Made by a program: the position numbers and the translations under genes
Assembly: GCF_001659725.1 (NCBI RefSeq)
Contig: NZ_CP015922.1
Location: forward strand, 1,798,001 to 1,862,000
DNA from: Polynucleobacter wuianus
GTDB lineage: Bacteria; Pseudomonadota; Gammaproteobacteria; Burkholderiales; Burkholderiaceae
Direction of reading: 5' to 3'
DNA: 64,000 nucleotides
Part shown: in pieces, positions 23,920 through 30,470 of the stretch
Position numbering within the stretch: position 1 is the stretch's first letter
How the letters are laid out: the number at the start of each line of letters is the position of its first letter
Notes under the pieces: generated by a model
Database searches by the model: none
What the model was told of the DNA's origin: nothing
What the model saw: the letters and a program-made list of their open reading frames with translations, nothing else

Positions 23920-24246
23920 ATGTCAACATTTCGTACTGCTTTATCGTTAGCTTTTTTGTTAGTAACATCCCATCAGTCTTTTGCTCAAGCAATTTCAAAA
24001 GACTTTCAAAAGAATTGCGCAACTGAGCAAGTGGCTGAGCATAAAGATCTTAAGGGTAAAACTCTGAGTGCAGAAGACTTTGCTGCCTACTGTACTTGTC
24101 AGGCCGAGTTCATCAATAAAAATGCCACCAATGGACAAGTCAATGAGTTAGTGATGAACCCAAAGGCTAAGCCTGAGTGGTTAAAGACAATTGAGTTGAA
24201 AGCAATGAAATCCTGTCTCTCGGTCGACTCAAAGATGAGTACTTAA
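23920..24246 (+). CDS. Small exported protein, unknown
   Basis: The mature part follows a signal peptide (STFRTALSLAFLLVTSHQSFAQA). It contains three cysteines (NCATEQ, then YCTCQ and a later SCLS), which suggests disulphides in the periplasm. The start at 23920 is favoured because AAGGA precedes it; an in-frame ATG at 23902 would add six basic residues. Family unknown. Confidence 0.65.
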   Translation: MSTFRTALSLAFLLVTSHQSFAQAISKDFQKNCATEQVAEHKDLKGKTLSAEDFAAYCTCQAEFINKNATNGQVNELVMNPKAKPEWLKTIELKAMKSCLSVDSKMST

Positions 24247-24447
24247 CAACCCAACTAAGTTGTCAGGGATGATGCTTCAACGATACCCAGCCCTACAAGG
24301 GTAGTATTTTTAATGAATCAAAACTGTCGTTTACTGTACATTCAAATAGACTACTAAGTGATTCTTACAAAAGTACATACGGGCTGAGCACAATAAGCCA
24401 AAGGCTTATATGATGAGATCTCATATTTTTAATGAAGAAAACCCCGC

Positions 24448-25965
24448 TTGTATTTCACTAAGTACATTTTCTCTTTTTTGATTAAGCTCAGCTTATGTTT
24501 TGGTATAACCATTAGCTGCTTTGTATCAGCTCAGTCTACAGAAAAAATTACCGCAGTTGGATCAAAGCGGTTTACAGAAAGCTATGTACTTGGAGAGCTT
24601 GTTAATCTCACATTACATGATGCTGGATTAAAAGCTATACATCGCCAAGGTCTTGGTAATACTGCTATTGTTATTCAAGCGCTTAAAACTGGTCAAATTG
24701 ATGTGTATCCAGAGTACACCGGCACTATTCTGCGAGAAATACTCAAGCGCCCAGAAACCGAAGCCTCAATAGATGCCCTTAATGCCTGGCTCAAGCCTAT
24801 GGGATTAAAAGCAGCGATACCACTTGGCTTTAACAACACTTATGCACTTGCTATGAGACCAGAACAAGCGAGTAAGCTAGGTATAAAACGAATCAGTGAT
24901 ATCGCAAATCTATCAACTGAGCAGCAATCCACACTTCGAATTGCCTTATCTCCAGAATTTAAAACCAGGAATGATGGTTGGTCTGCGCTTATTCAGGCTT
25001 ACGCCCTCAAAATAAAATCCAAAAAAGTACTGGAGCATGGCCTAGCATATGATGCTCTTGTTCGTGGCGATGTCGATATTGTGGATGCATACTCGACTGA
25101 TGCATCAATTACGAAAAATAATCTGACCTTATTAGAGGATGACAGAAAATCATTTCCTCGCTACGATGCAATCCTATTAATGCGCTCTGATTTTGATGAG
25201 AAGCCTCTACAAAAATTAGCGGGAGCATTAAATGAAGTAACAATGGCAAAACTTAATAATGAGGCTGAGTCTGGCATTAGCTTTGAAATGATTGCTCGTG
25301 GATTTTTGAATAAATCCACTAATGATCAATCAAGTCCTACAAAGATCTCAAGGTTTTTTAATTTACTTTTTGGCCCAGATTTTCTTACCGCACTCCGAGA
25401 TCATGTTCTGTTGGTTACAATTTCCTCAACAATGGCTCTTCTCGTTGGAATTCCTCTTGGAGTTGTTGCATACCGTCGACCTCGATTTTCGACTTGGATC
25501 CTAGGGACTGTTGGTGTTTTACAAACGATACCCTCTCTTGCATTACTAACTATTTTGATTGCTGTATTAGATCAAATAGGGACCATACCAGCCGTTTTGG
25601 CTTTATTTATTTATGGCCTTCTACCAATTGTGGGTGCTACCCACATTGGCTTAATGGAGGTTCCAAGCACTTTAAAAGAAGCAGCCTTGGCTCTTGGTTG
25701 TAATGAGCGAAAATTATTGCTTTCTATTGAGCTACCGCATGCTAAGCCAATCATTATGACTGGCTTAGCATCAGCTACTGTGATTGGCGTCGGCACCTGC
25801 ACTCTTGCAGCATTAGTAGGTGCGGGTGGCTTCGGCGACCTTATAGTGGCTGGGCTCGCCGTGAATGATCAAGCTCTAATGCTTTCTGGTGCCATACCAG
25901 CCGCCATTCTTGCCCTACTCGCACAAGTCGTACTGACTCCCAAACGTAAAGCTATAAATAAGTAG
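24448..25965 (+). CDS. Binding protein-permease fusion of a betaine/ergothioneine-type ABC importer
   Basis: The 505-residue protein fuses an exported OpuAC-type binding domain (residues about 30-290; AVGSKRFTESYVLGELVN, DVYPEYTGTILREIL, GFNNTYALAMR) to a ProW-type permease (about 310-500; PSLALLTILIAVL, STLKEAALALGCNERKLL, GAGGFGDLIVAGL). Such fusions import glycine betaine or, in the EgtU group, ergothioneine. No ATPase gene is adjacent. The only start is a TTG with a weak ribosome binding site. In this island, uptake of an ergothioneine-like betaine is a reasonable guess. Confidence 0.85.
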   Translation: MYFTKYIFSFLIKLSLCFGITISCFVSAQSTEKITAVGSKRFTESYVLGELVNLTLHDAGLKAIHRQGLGNTAIVIQALKTGQIDVYPEYTGTILREILKRPETEASIDALNAWLKPMGLKAAIPLGFNNTYALAMRPEQASKLGIKRISDIANLSTEQQSTLRIALSPEFKTRNDGWSALIQAYALKIKSKKVLEHGLAYDALVRGDVDIVDAYSTDASITKNNLTLLEDDRKSFPRYDAILLMRSDFDEKPLQKLAGALNEVTMAKLNNEAESGISFEMIARGFLNKSTNDQSSPTKISRFFNLLFGPDFLTALRDHVLLVTISSTMALLVGIPLGVVAYRRPRFSTWILGTVGVLQTIPSLALLTILIAVLDQIGTIPAVLALFIYGLLPIVGATHIGLMEVPSTLKEAALALGCNERKLLLSIELPHAKPIIMTGLASATVIGVGTCTLAALVGAGGFGDLIVAGLAVNDQALMLSGAIPAAILALLAQVVLTPKRKAINK

Positions 25966-26054
25966 TGATTGATTACCTTATTTTTGCGTTAGCAAGAAAA
26001 AATTGGCTTAATCATCTAACATCAATATAAATTCATCCTCTCTACTAATTAACT

Positions 26055-27617
26055 ATGAGTTATCAACTGGTTTGGTTTAAGCGTGATTTGCGCTGTGAGG
26101 ACCATACCGCGCTTGTCGAGGCTGCAAAGTTAGGCCCCATTCGCTGCATTTACGTGCTTGAGCCAACACTTTGGACGCAGCCAGATGTGGCCCTCCAACA
26201 TTTTGAATTCATTCGAGAGTGTCTTCAAGATCTAGATGCCCAACTCCATTTACTTGGTGGCACTTTAGAAGTTCATGAAGGTGAAGTTACTGAAGTACTG
26301 AGTAAAATTTGGCAAGCCAGCCCTTTTCAAGGTTTGCATTCACATCAAGAAACTGGCAATGGATTTACGTATTCCAGAGATCAAGAGGTTGGTGAATGGT
26401 GTCAGTCTCATTGCATACAGTGGGGTGAGTATCCCCAGTTTGGTGTCGTAAGAGGGTTAAAAAATCGTAATGAATGGCATGCTCATTGGCAAAAGCATAT
26501 GGAAGCGCCTTTATGTGAACTTCCGACGATTCAATTTTGGAGGGCACGACTCTCTAGTGTGCTAACACCGAACTCCAGCGCTCTTTATTTGACGCCGTCC
26601 ATGATGCAGGCGCCTCTGCACCTGAAACATAATCCACCTTTAAGACAACGCGGCGGAAGATCTCTTGCACTCAAAACGCTTAATAGTTTTTTGAAGCAGA
26701 GGAGCATGTGGTATCGAGGCGGGATCTCATCCCCCCTATCAGCACCAGATGCCTGCTCCCGATTATCTGTATATCTAAGTTATGGATGTCTCAGCATTAG
26801 GGAAGTAGTACAGGCAACTAACGAAGAACTGCTTCAAATGTCGCTAGATACCAGCAGAAGAAAGTCAGGTTTAACTGCTTTTATGAGTCGCTTGTATTGG
26901 CATTGTCATTTTATTCAAAAGCTCGAAAGCGAGCCTGAAATTGAGTGGCGAAATATGCACCGTGGATATGATGCATTACGCGAGAATGAATTCAATGACG
27001 ATTACTTCAATGCATTGAAGGATGGTAAGACGGGTTGGCCTATGGTGGACGCCTGCGTTGTCATGCTACGTGAAACGGGATGGCTTAATTTTAGAATGCG
27101 CGCAATGCTGGTTTCAGTTGCAGCTTATCCACTTTGGTTGCACTGGAAACCAGTAGGAGATTGGTTAGCCACCCAATTTTTAGACTACGAACCCGGAATC
27201 CACTGGAGTCAACTACAAATGCAATCCGGCACGACCGGGATCAACGTGACACGTGTTTATAACCCGATCAAGCAAGCGCAAGATCATGATCAAAAAGGCT
27301 TTTTTGTTAGAAAATGGCTTCCTCACATGCGCCAAGTACCAGATACTTGGCTTTTTGAGCCTTGGAATATGCCTCAAGAAGTACAAAACAGTATTGGCAT
27401 TGAGATTAGTAGAGATATCCCCCAACCAATAGTAGATCTTGCTATCGCCACAAAAGCATCTAAGGATCGCTTGCATGCTAGGCGTAACTTATCAGACGTT
27501 CGAGCCGGCAAAAAATCAGTGATTGATAAACATGCGTCTCGAGCAAAAATGACTGGCCGTAAGAGCTCTAAAGTAAAAACTACAGGGACAAGCCCGCAGC
27601 TTACCCTTGAGTTTTAG
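26055..27617 (+). CDS. Photolyase/cryptochrome family flavoprotein
   Basis: The 520-residue protein has the N-terminal photolyase domain (LVWFKRDLRCEDHTAL) and the C-terminal FAD domain (PLSAPDACSRLSVYLSYGCLS, KTGWPMVDACVVMLRETGWLNFRMRAML, DYEPGIHWSQLQMQSGTTG, NPIKQAQDHD). It could repair UV lesions or act as a light sensor; sequence alone does not say which subclass. A basic, probably disordered tail (about residues 480-515, many K and R) may bind DNA. It lies 89 bp after the transporter fusion. Confidence 0.9.
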   Translation: MSYQLVWFKRDLRCEDHTALVEAAKLGPIRCIYVLEPTLWTQPDVALQHFEFIRECLQDLDAQLHLLGGTLEVHEGEVTEVLSKIWQASPFQGLHSHQETGNGFTYSRDQEVGEWCQSHCIQWGEYPQFGVVRGLKNRNEWHAHWQKHMEAPLCELPTIQFWRARLSSVLTPNSSALYLTPSMMQAPLHLKHNPPLRQRGGRSLALKTLNSFLKQRSMWYRGGISSPLSAPDACSRLSVYLSYGCLSIREVVQATNEELLQMSLDTSRRKSGLTAFMSRLYWHCHFIQKLESEPEIEWRNMHRGYDALRENEFNDDYFNALKDGKTGWPMVDACVVMLRETGWLNFRMRAMLVSVAAYPLWLHWKPVGDWLATQFLDYEPGIHWSQLQMQSGTTGINVTRVYNPIKQAQDHDQKGFFVRKWLPHMRQVPDTWLFEPWNMPQEVQNSIGIEISRDIPQPIVDLAIATKASKDRLHARRNLSDVRAGKKSVIDKHASRAKMTGRKSSKVKTTGTSPQLTLEF

Positions 27618-27662
27618 CCAATCTAGTCCAATAACCTAACCTAACCCTAGCGAAGCAAATAT

Positions 27663-28043
27663 TTATTTCGGCGGCCTATGCATTGCACAGATTTTATTGC
27701 CAGCAGGATCTCTGAGCCAAGCAATATAGACAGTACCAGCGACCCCCTCTCGATAGCCAGGGTCACCTTCACAGGAAGAACCTCCATGAGCAACACCGAT
27801 GGCATGGAATGCATCTACATCAGCGATAGTTTTGGCGCTAAAGCCGATTGTGCCGCCATTGGCATGAGTAGCTTCTTTACCATCGATAGGCTTAGTAATA
27901 GCAAAGACTCCGCCAGGACCGCGATAAAAGTATTTGTCATGACTAAAGCTCCCGGCTTTGATACCTAAAGCTCCTAAAGCGGCATCATAGAAGTCCCTTG
28001 AAACTTCTAAATCATTTGCGCCCAACATAATGTGACTAAACAT
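27663..28043 (-). CDS. VOC (glyoxalase/bleomycin resistance-type) family protein
   Basis: The 126-residue single-domain protein has the VOC motifs MFSHIMLGANDLEVSRDFYDAAL at the start, GTIGFSAKTIADVDAFHAIGVAHGG, and YIAWLRDPAGNKICA near the end. These are related to glyoxalase I-like metalloenzymes. The substrate is unknown. It converges on the photolyase gene with 45 bp between stops. Confidence 0.87.
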   Translation of the reverse strand: MFSHIMLGANDLEVSRDFYDAALGALGIKAGSFSHDKYFYRGPGGVFAITKPIDGKEATHANGGTIGFSAKTIADVDAFHAIGVAHGGSSCEGDPGYREGVAGTVYIAWLRDPAGNKICAMHRPPK

Positions 28044-28082
28044 GATTCTTCCTACTAAGTTAATTAAATAAAGAAATGTAAC

Positions 28083-28316
28083 TCAAGACTCTATCGACTC
28101 TTCAGATGGATTGATAGATGCACGCGTGAGCGTATTACGAATAAATTGTTTTTCGTAATGTCGATTACGCCTTGATCTCTTGGCCAATGAGCGTTGATTC
28201 CTGCGCTTATCCGTAACAATGTTACTTAATTGACTGAGATCATCTAAGTCTCGTATCTGACTTGGTGAATTTCGGAGAGGCATCGCTAACGGATTCTGCT
28301 TTAGTAGTATTGGCAT
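28083..28316 (-). CDS. Small basic protein, 77 residues, unknown
   Basis: The product is strongly basic in the middle (KRRNQRSLAKRSRRNRHYEKQF) and ends acidic (NPSEESIES). No clear ribosome binding site precedes the ATG at 28316, and internal starts are possible. It lies 39 bp upstream of the VOC gene on the same strand. The composition suggests a nucleic-acid-binding tail or peptide, but the gene may not be real. Confidence 0.45.
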   Translation of the reverse strand: MPILLKQNPLAMPLRNSPSQIRDLDDLSQLSNIVTDKRRNQRSLAKRSRRNRHYEKQFIRNTLTRASINPSEESIES

Positions 28317-28494
28317 TAAGCTTGGTATAAGCGTTAATTAAATGAATTAACTCATATAAATGGATTTTATGCTCGCCGTGCCAGATTTTTAAAGCCTAAA
28401 TTGTCGGAAAGACTAAAAAACAAGGTATTTAGGACTGTATTGAGGGTGGGGTCACTGATTCAGCACACTCTCCTATCAACACCTAAAATATCTA

Positions 28495-29061
28495 ATGAAC
28501 TTTTTTTATATAAGTGTCTTACTCCTAAACTTGGTGACTTCTTCGGTACAAGCAGCAGAAATTTATATTACCGACCCTGAGCACACCTTTGTTAGCTTTA
28601 GCTACAAGCATTTAGCTTACTCGATTCAAACTAGTCGTTTTGATAAGGTAAATGGAACTATTACACTCAACGATCAAATGGATGGGGGCACTATAGATAT
28701 TGACATTGAGACTGGCTCAATTAGCACAGGCTCCGATACCTTTAATAAGCTACTTAGAGGCGAAGATTACTTTAATTCTGAAAAATTTCCTGTAGCCAAA
28801 TTCACTTCTGATAAGGTTGTATTTAATAATCAGTCTATTACATCGATCTCAGGCGAACTGACCATCAAGGGCACTACTAAATCCATTAATGTTGAAGTAA
28901 GTAACTTTGCTTGTAGTCGCAACTTCATTACTTTGAAATATATGTGTGGCGCTAATGCAACCGCAAAGTTAAGTCGCTCAGAATTTGATCTAGGAAAATA
29001 TGTGCCATTTGTTGGCGATGAGATCCGCTTAAATATAGTGATTGAAGCGTCAAGAGAATAG
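28495..29061 (+). CDS. YceI family exported lipid-binding protein
   Basis: YceI proteins are periplasmic lipocalin-like barrels that bind isoprenoid quinones or other lipids. The 188-residue protein has a signal peptide (MNFFYISVLLLNLVTSSVQA), then YITDPEHTFVSFSYKHLAYSIQTSRFDKVNGTI, GTIDIDIETGSISTG and SGELTIKGTTKSINVEV. Length and order fit the family. A bidirectional terminator follows at 29145. A quinone-binding role would match the Coq7-like enzyme on the same island. Confidence 0.9.
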   Translation: MNFFYISVLLLNLVTSSVQAAEIYITDPEHTFVSFSYKHLAYSIQTSRFDKVNGTITLNDQMDGGTIDIDIETGSISTGSDTFNKLLRGEDYFNSEKFPVAKFTSDKVVFNNQSITSISGELTIKGTTKSINVEVSNFACSRNFITLKYMCGANATAKLSRSEFDLGKYVPFVGDEIRLNIVIEASRE

Positions 29062-29144
29062 CCTTAATTACAATGGTATCGCCAATAGAGTCTGCAAGAA
29101 ATAAGGTTTCATTTGAGCGACTAACCTAACACAACAATATAAAA

Positions 29145-29180
29145 ATTAAAGCCCTCACCATTTTTGATGAGGGCTTTAAT
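29145..29180. terminator. Bidirectional rho-independent terminator
   Basis: ATTAAAGCCCTCA and TGAGGGCTTTAAT form a perfect 13-bp stem between the convergent yceI and nitroreductase genes. The stem has A/T-rich outer ends suitable for termination in both directions. Confidence 0.9.
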
Positions 29181-29248
29181 CAACCCAATAGGAGCTGGGC
29201 TTAGATTGAATTTCTCATGCCGTTCAAACCCGTTCAGAAAATATCAGC

Positions 29249-29851
29249 TTAAAAATGGTTTTCAATCAACATTTCTGACCGAGGAATAAAGCCAGGTTTA
29301 GGCCACGCTGGTTTAATACCCTTACCAATCACCAGCATTGCTGCAATCGCATAGTCTTTTGGCAAATGAATCAGCTCAGCCACCTTATCAAAATCAAAGC
29401 CTACCATTGGGCATGAGTCATAACCCATAGCCTTTGCAGACAACATCATCGTTTGAAGCATGATTCCTGCAGAGCGCATTGCCTCATCTCTTTGCAATTG
29501 CTCCTTACCCGAGTAAAAGGGATGAATCCAGGGCACCAAAATGTCTTGGGCCTCCTTGGGTGCATTAACCCAATATCGAGCAGGATCTTTATCCCAAGCC
29601 TTCGTATCTACAGTTACTACAAAAAGTAATGATCCGTCCGTAACCTGAGCTTGATCATGAGCAGCTTCCCGCAATTTGACTCTTAAAGCCTTGTCAGTGA
29701 CATTAACTAAACGCCAGTGCTGAATGTTAAAAGATGATGGGGCCTGCATAGCAAGATCGAGCAATTGCTCAGTTTCTTGCTGGGTAAATTGATGTTTTGG
29801 ATCAAAATTCTTGACTGCCCTACGTTCGCGAATTGCATCAAATGTATTCAT
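29249..29851 (-). CDS. Nitroreductase family FMN oxidoreductase
   Basis: The 200-residue protein has the nitroreductase pattern: FDAIRERRAVKNFDP at the start, LDLAMQAPSSFNIQHWRLVNV, and MVGFDFDKVAELIHLPKDYAIAAMLVIGKG near the end. These enzymes reduce nitro compounds or quinones with NAD(P)H. The start at 29851 is chosen because GAGGAAG precedes it; a GTG four codons upstream is less likely. It lies inside the rpoD-side end of the island. Confidence 0.88.
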   Translation of the reverse strand: MNTFDAIRERRAVKNFDPKHQFTQQETEQLLDLAMQAPSSFNIQHWRLVNVTDKALRVKLREAAHDQAQVTDGSLLFVVTVDTKAWDKDPARYWVNAPKEAQDILVPWIHPFYSGKEQLQRDEAMRSAGIMLQTMMLSAKAMGYDSCPMVGFDFDKVAELIHLPKDYAIAAMLVIGKGIKPAWPKPGFIPRSEMLIENHF

Positions 29852-29903
29852 TAACTTCCTCACTGAGATTTAAACCTTGATCATAAGCCAATATTTAAAA
29901 GAC

Positions 29904-29932
29904 AAAACCCCCATCATTGCTGATGAGGGTTT
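29904..29932 (-). terminator. Terminator of the intron-containing tRNA-Ile2
   Basis: In minus sense AAACCCTCATCA and TGATGgGGGTTT (one bulge) pair around a short loop and are followed by TTGTCTTTT. It starts 8 nt after the encoded CCA of the tRNA. Confidence 0.85.
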
Positions 29933-29939
29933 GCTTTTC

Positions 29940-30225
29940 TGGTGGGCCCACCAGGACTTGAACCTGGGACCAAAGGATTCCGGTTTGTGTTAGTTTCCTA
30001 ACTCCCTGGACTATGCCTTCACCGTATTCATTTCTGAACTTAGGTGGGTGCCGTCTAGTCTCTACACGTTCAAAGTAATTTCTTACTAAGCTTCGCTCGG
30101 CGTTAGCTTGGATATTTCTACCTTTAGCTTTCTCCGAATTTGACACCATCCCTTATGCAGTTTCCACGCATAAGGCACAACTTTCGCTATGAGTCCTCTG
30201 CTCTAACCAACTGAGCTATGGGCCC
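29940..30225 (-). tRNA. tRNA-Ile2 (anticodon CAU, k2C-type) interrupted by a group I intron
   Basis: The exons are 30225-30189 (37 nt) and 29979-29940 (40 nt). Together they give a 77-nt tRNA with acceptor GGGCCCA/TGGGCCC, A discriminator, encoded CCA and anticodon loop CTCATAA. The body resembles E. coli ileX-type tRNA rather than elongator or initiator tRNA-Met, so the CAU anticodon would be lysidinylated to read AUA. The gene lies within the island and is the only complete tRNA-Ile2 in the window, so it probably replaces the split host copy. Confidence 0.9.
29980..30188 (-). ncRNA. Group I intron (IC3, Azoarcus tRNA-Ile type), 209 nt
   Basis: The intron begins after the anticodon U36 and ends in a G before A37. 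An internal guide GUG can pair with the exon CAU, giving the U-G pair at the 5' splice site. Further parts seen are: P2 stem CCTTATGC/GCATAAGG, the conserved core GTGTAGAGACTAGACGGC, P7 partner GGCATAGTCC, and GAAA-capped stems AGTAA/TTACT and GTTAG/CTAAC. Site, length and core match the 205-nt self-splicing intron of Azoarcus tRNA-Ile(CAU). It holds no convincing protein-coding gene. Confidence 0.92.
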
Positions 30226-30238
30226 TAAAACTGTTTTT

Positions 30239-30340
30239 ACTACACACCTTACTGCTGGTGTTTTTTACTTCAAAAACCACACTAAAACCGCATTTACTAC
30301 ACACCTCGGTTTTTGCTCTGGTGTGTAAGCGGTGTGTAGT
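30239..30340. repeat. Four ACTACACACC/GGTGTGTAG repeats, possible integrase arm sites
   Basis: Copies lie at 30239-30248 and 30296-30305 (ACTACACACC) and, inverted, at 30320-30329 (GGTGTGTAAG) and 30331-30339 (GGTGTGTAG). A further GGTGTGTAAG is at 11752-11761, 44 bp inside the other island end. Short repeats near the core are typical of arm sites for tyrosine recombinases. The stretch 30226-30407 holds no gene that I can support. Confidence 0.55.
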
Positions 30341-30407
30341 GAATTTATACCGCCTAATTCACCACTAACCTCTTGAATCTATTAAGGTCTTAACTACAAG
30401 ACCCCTA

Positions 30408-30425
30408 GGGCTTCTTTCTTATGAG
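30408..30425 (-). other. Attachment site (rpoD-side end of the integrated element)
   Basis: In minus sense the core CTCATAA (30425-30419) is followed by a 3-nt spacer GAA and the arm AGAAGCCC (30415-30408), the inverted repeat of GGGCTTCT at 11701-11708. The core is preceded by the tRNA anticodon stem strand GAGGA. Confidence 0.8.
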
Positions 30426-30457
30426 TCCTCTGCTCTAACCAACTGAGCTATAGGCCC
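30419..30457 (-). pseudogene. 5' half of a split tRNA-Ile2(CAU) gene
   Basis: The sequence runs from GGGCCTATAGCTCAG through the D-arm and anticodon loop CTCATAA, and then leaves tRNA sequence. It differs from the complete tRNA at 29940-30225 by one base in the acceptor (T for C at position 6; still able to form a G-U pair). It starts 13 bp after the rpoD stop on the same strand. Its missing 3' half is at 11653-11697. Confidence 0.9.
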
Positions 30458-30470
30458 GTTAGTCTTTGGT

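Larger units (their letters stand above)
11691..30425. mobile_element. Integrated element / genomic island in the anticodon loop of tRNA-Ile2
   Basis: Both borders consist of half of one tRNA-Ile2 gene ending in CTCATAA. Joining the outer halves rebuilds a complete intronless tRNA next to rpoD. Joining the inner flanks rebuilds a symmetrical attP: GGGCTTCT, 3 nt, CTCATAA, 3 nt, AGAAGCCC. The 18.7 kb cargo holds a spare tRNA-Ile2 with a group I intron, a selenoneine operon, a transporter fusion, a photolyase-like gene, stress proteins and an IS3-family copy. No integrase, relaxase or phage gene is visible, so the element is either decayed or mobilised in trans. Boundaries are seen; the mechanism is inferred. 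Confidence 0.8.

Noticed and set aside
24432..24460. ATG at 24432 as the start of the binding protein-permease fusion
   Set aside because: It is out of frame and stops after nine codons. A frameshift joining the two is possible but unsupported, so the TTG at 24448 was kept.
29895..30149. An 84-codon open frame on the minus strand inside the tRNA-Ile2 intron
   Set aside because: It overlaps the group I core and the tRNA 3' exon, has no ribosome binding site and no homing-endonuclease motif (LAGLIDADG, GIY-YIG or HNH). It is a chance frame.
29940..30225. Calling the CAU tRNA elongator or initiator tRNA-Met
   Set aside because: The body (GGGCCCATAGCTCAG, loop CTCATAA, TTTGGTCCCAGG) resembles tRNA-Ile2 of the ileX type, and Azoarcus has its intron in tRNA-Ile(CAU). 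tRNA-Met cannot be fully excluded without a model search.
30419..30457. A second functional tRNA-Ile2/Met gene after rpoD
   Set aside because: Only the acceptor 5' strand, D-arm and half of the anticodon arm are present. The 3' half is 18.7 kb away, so it is a broken gene.
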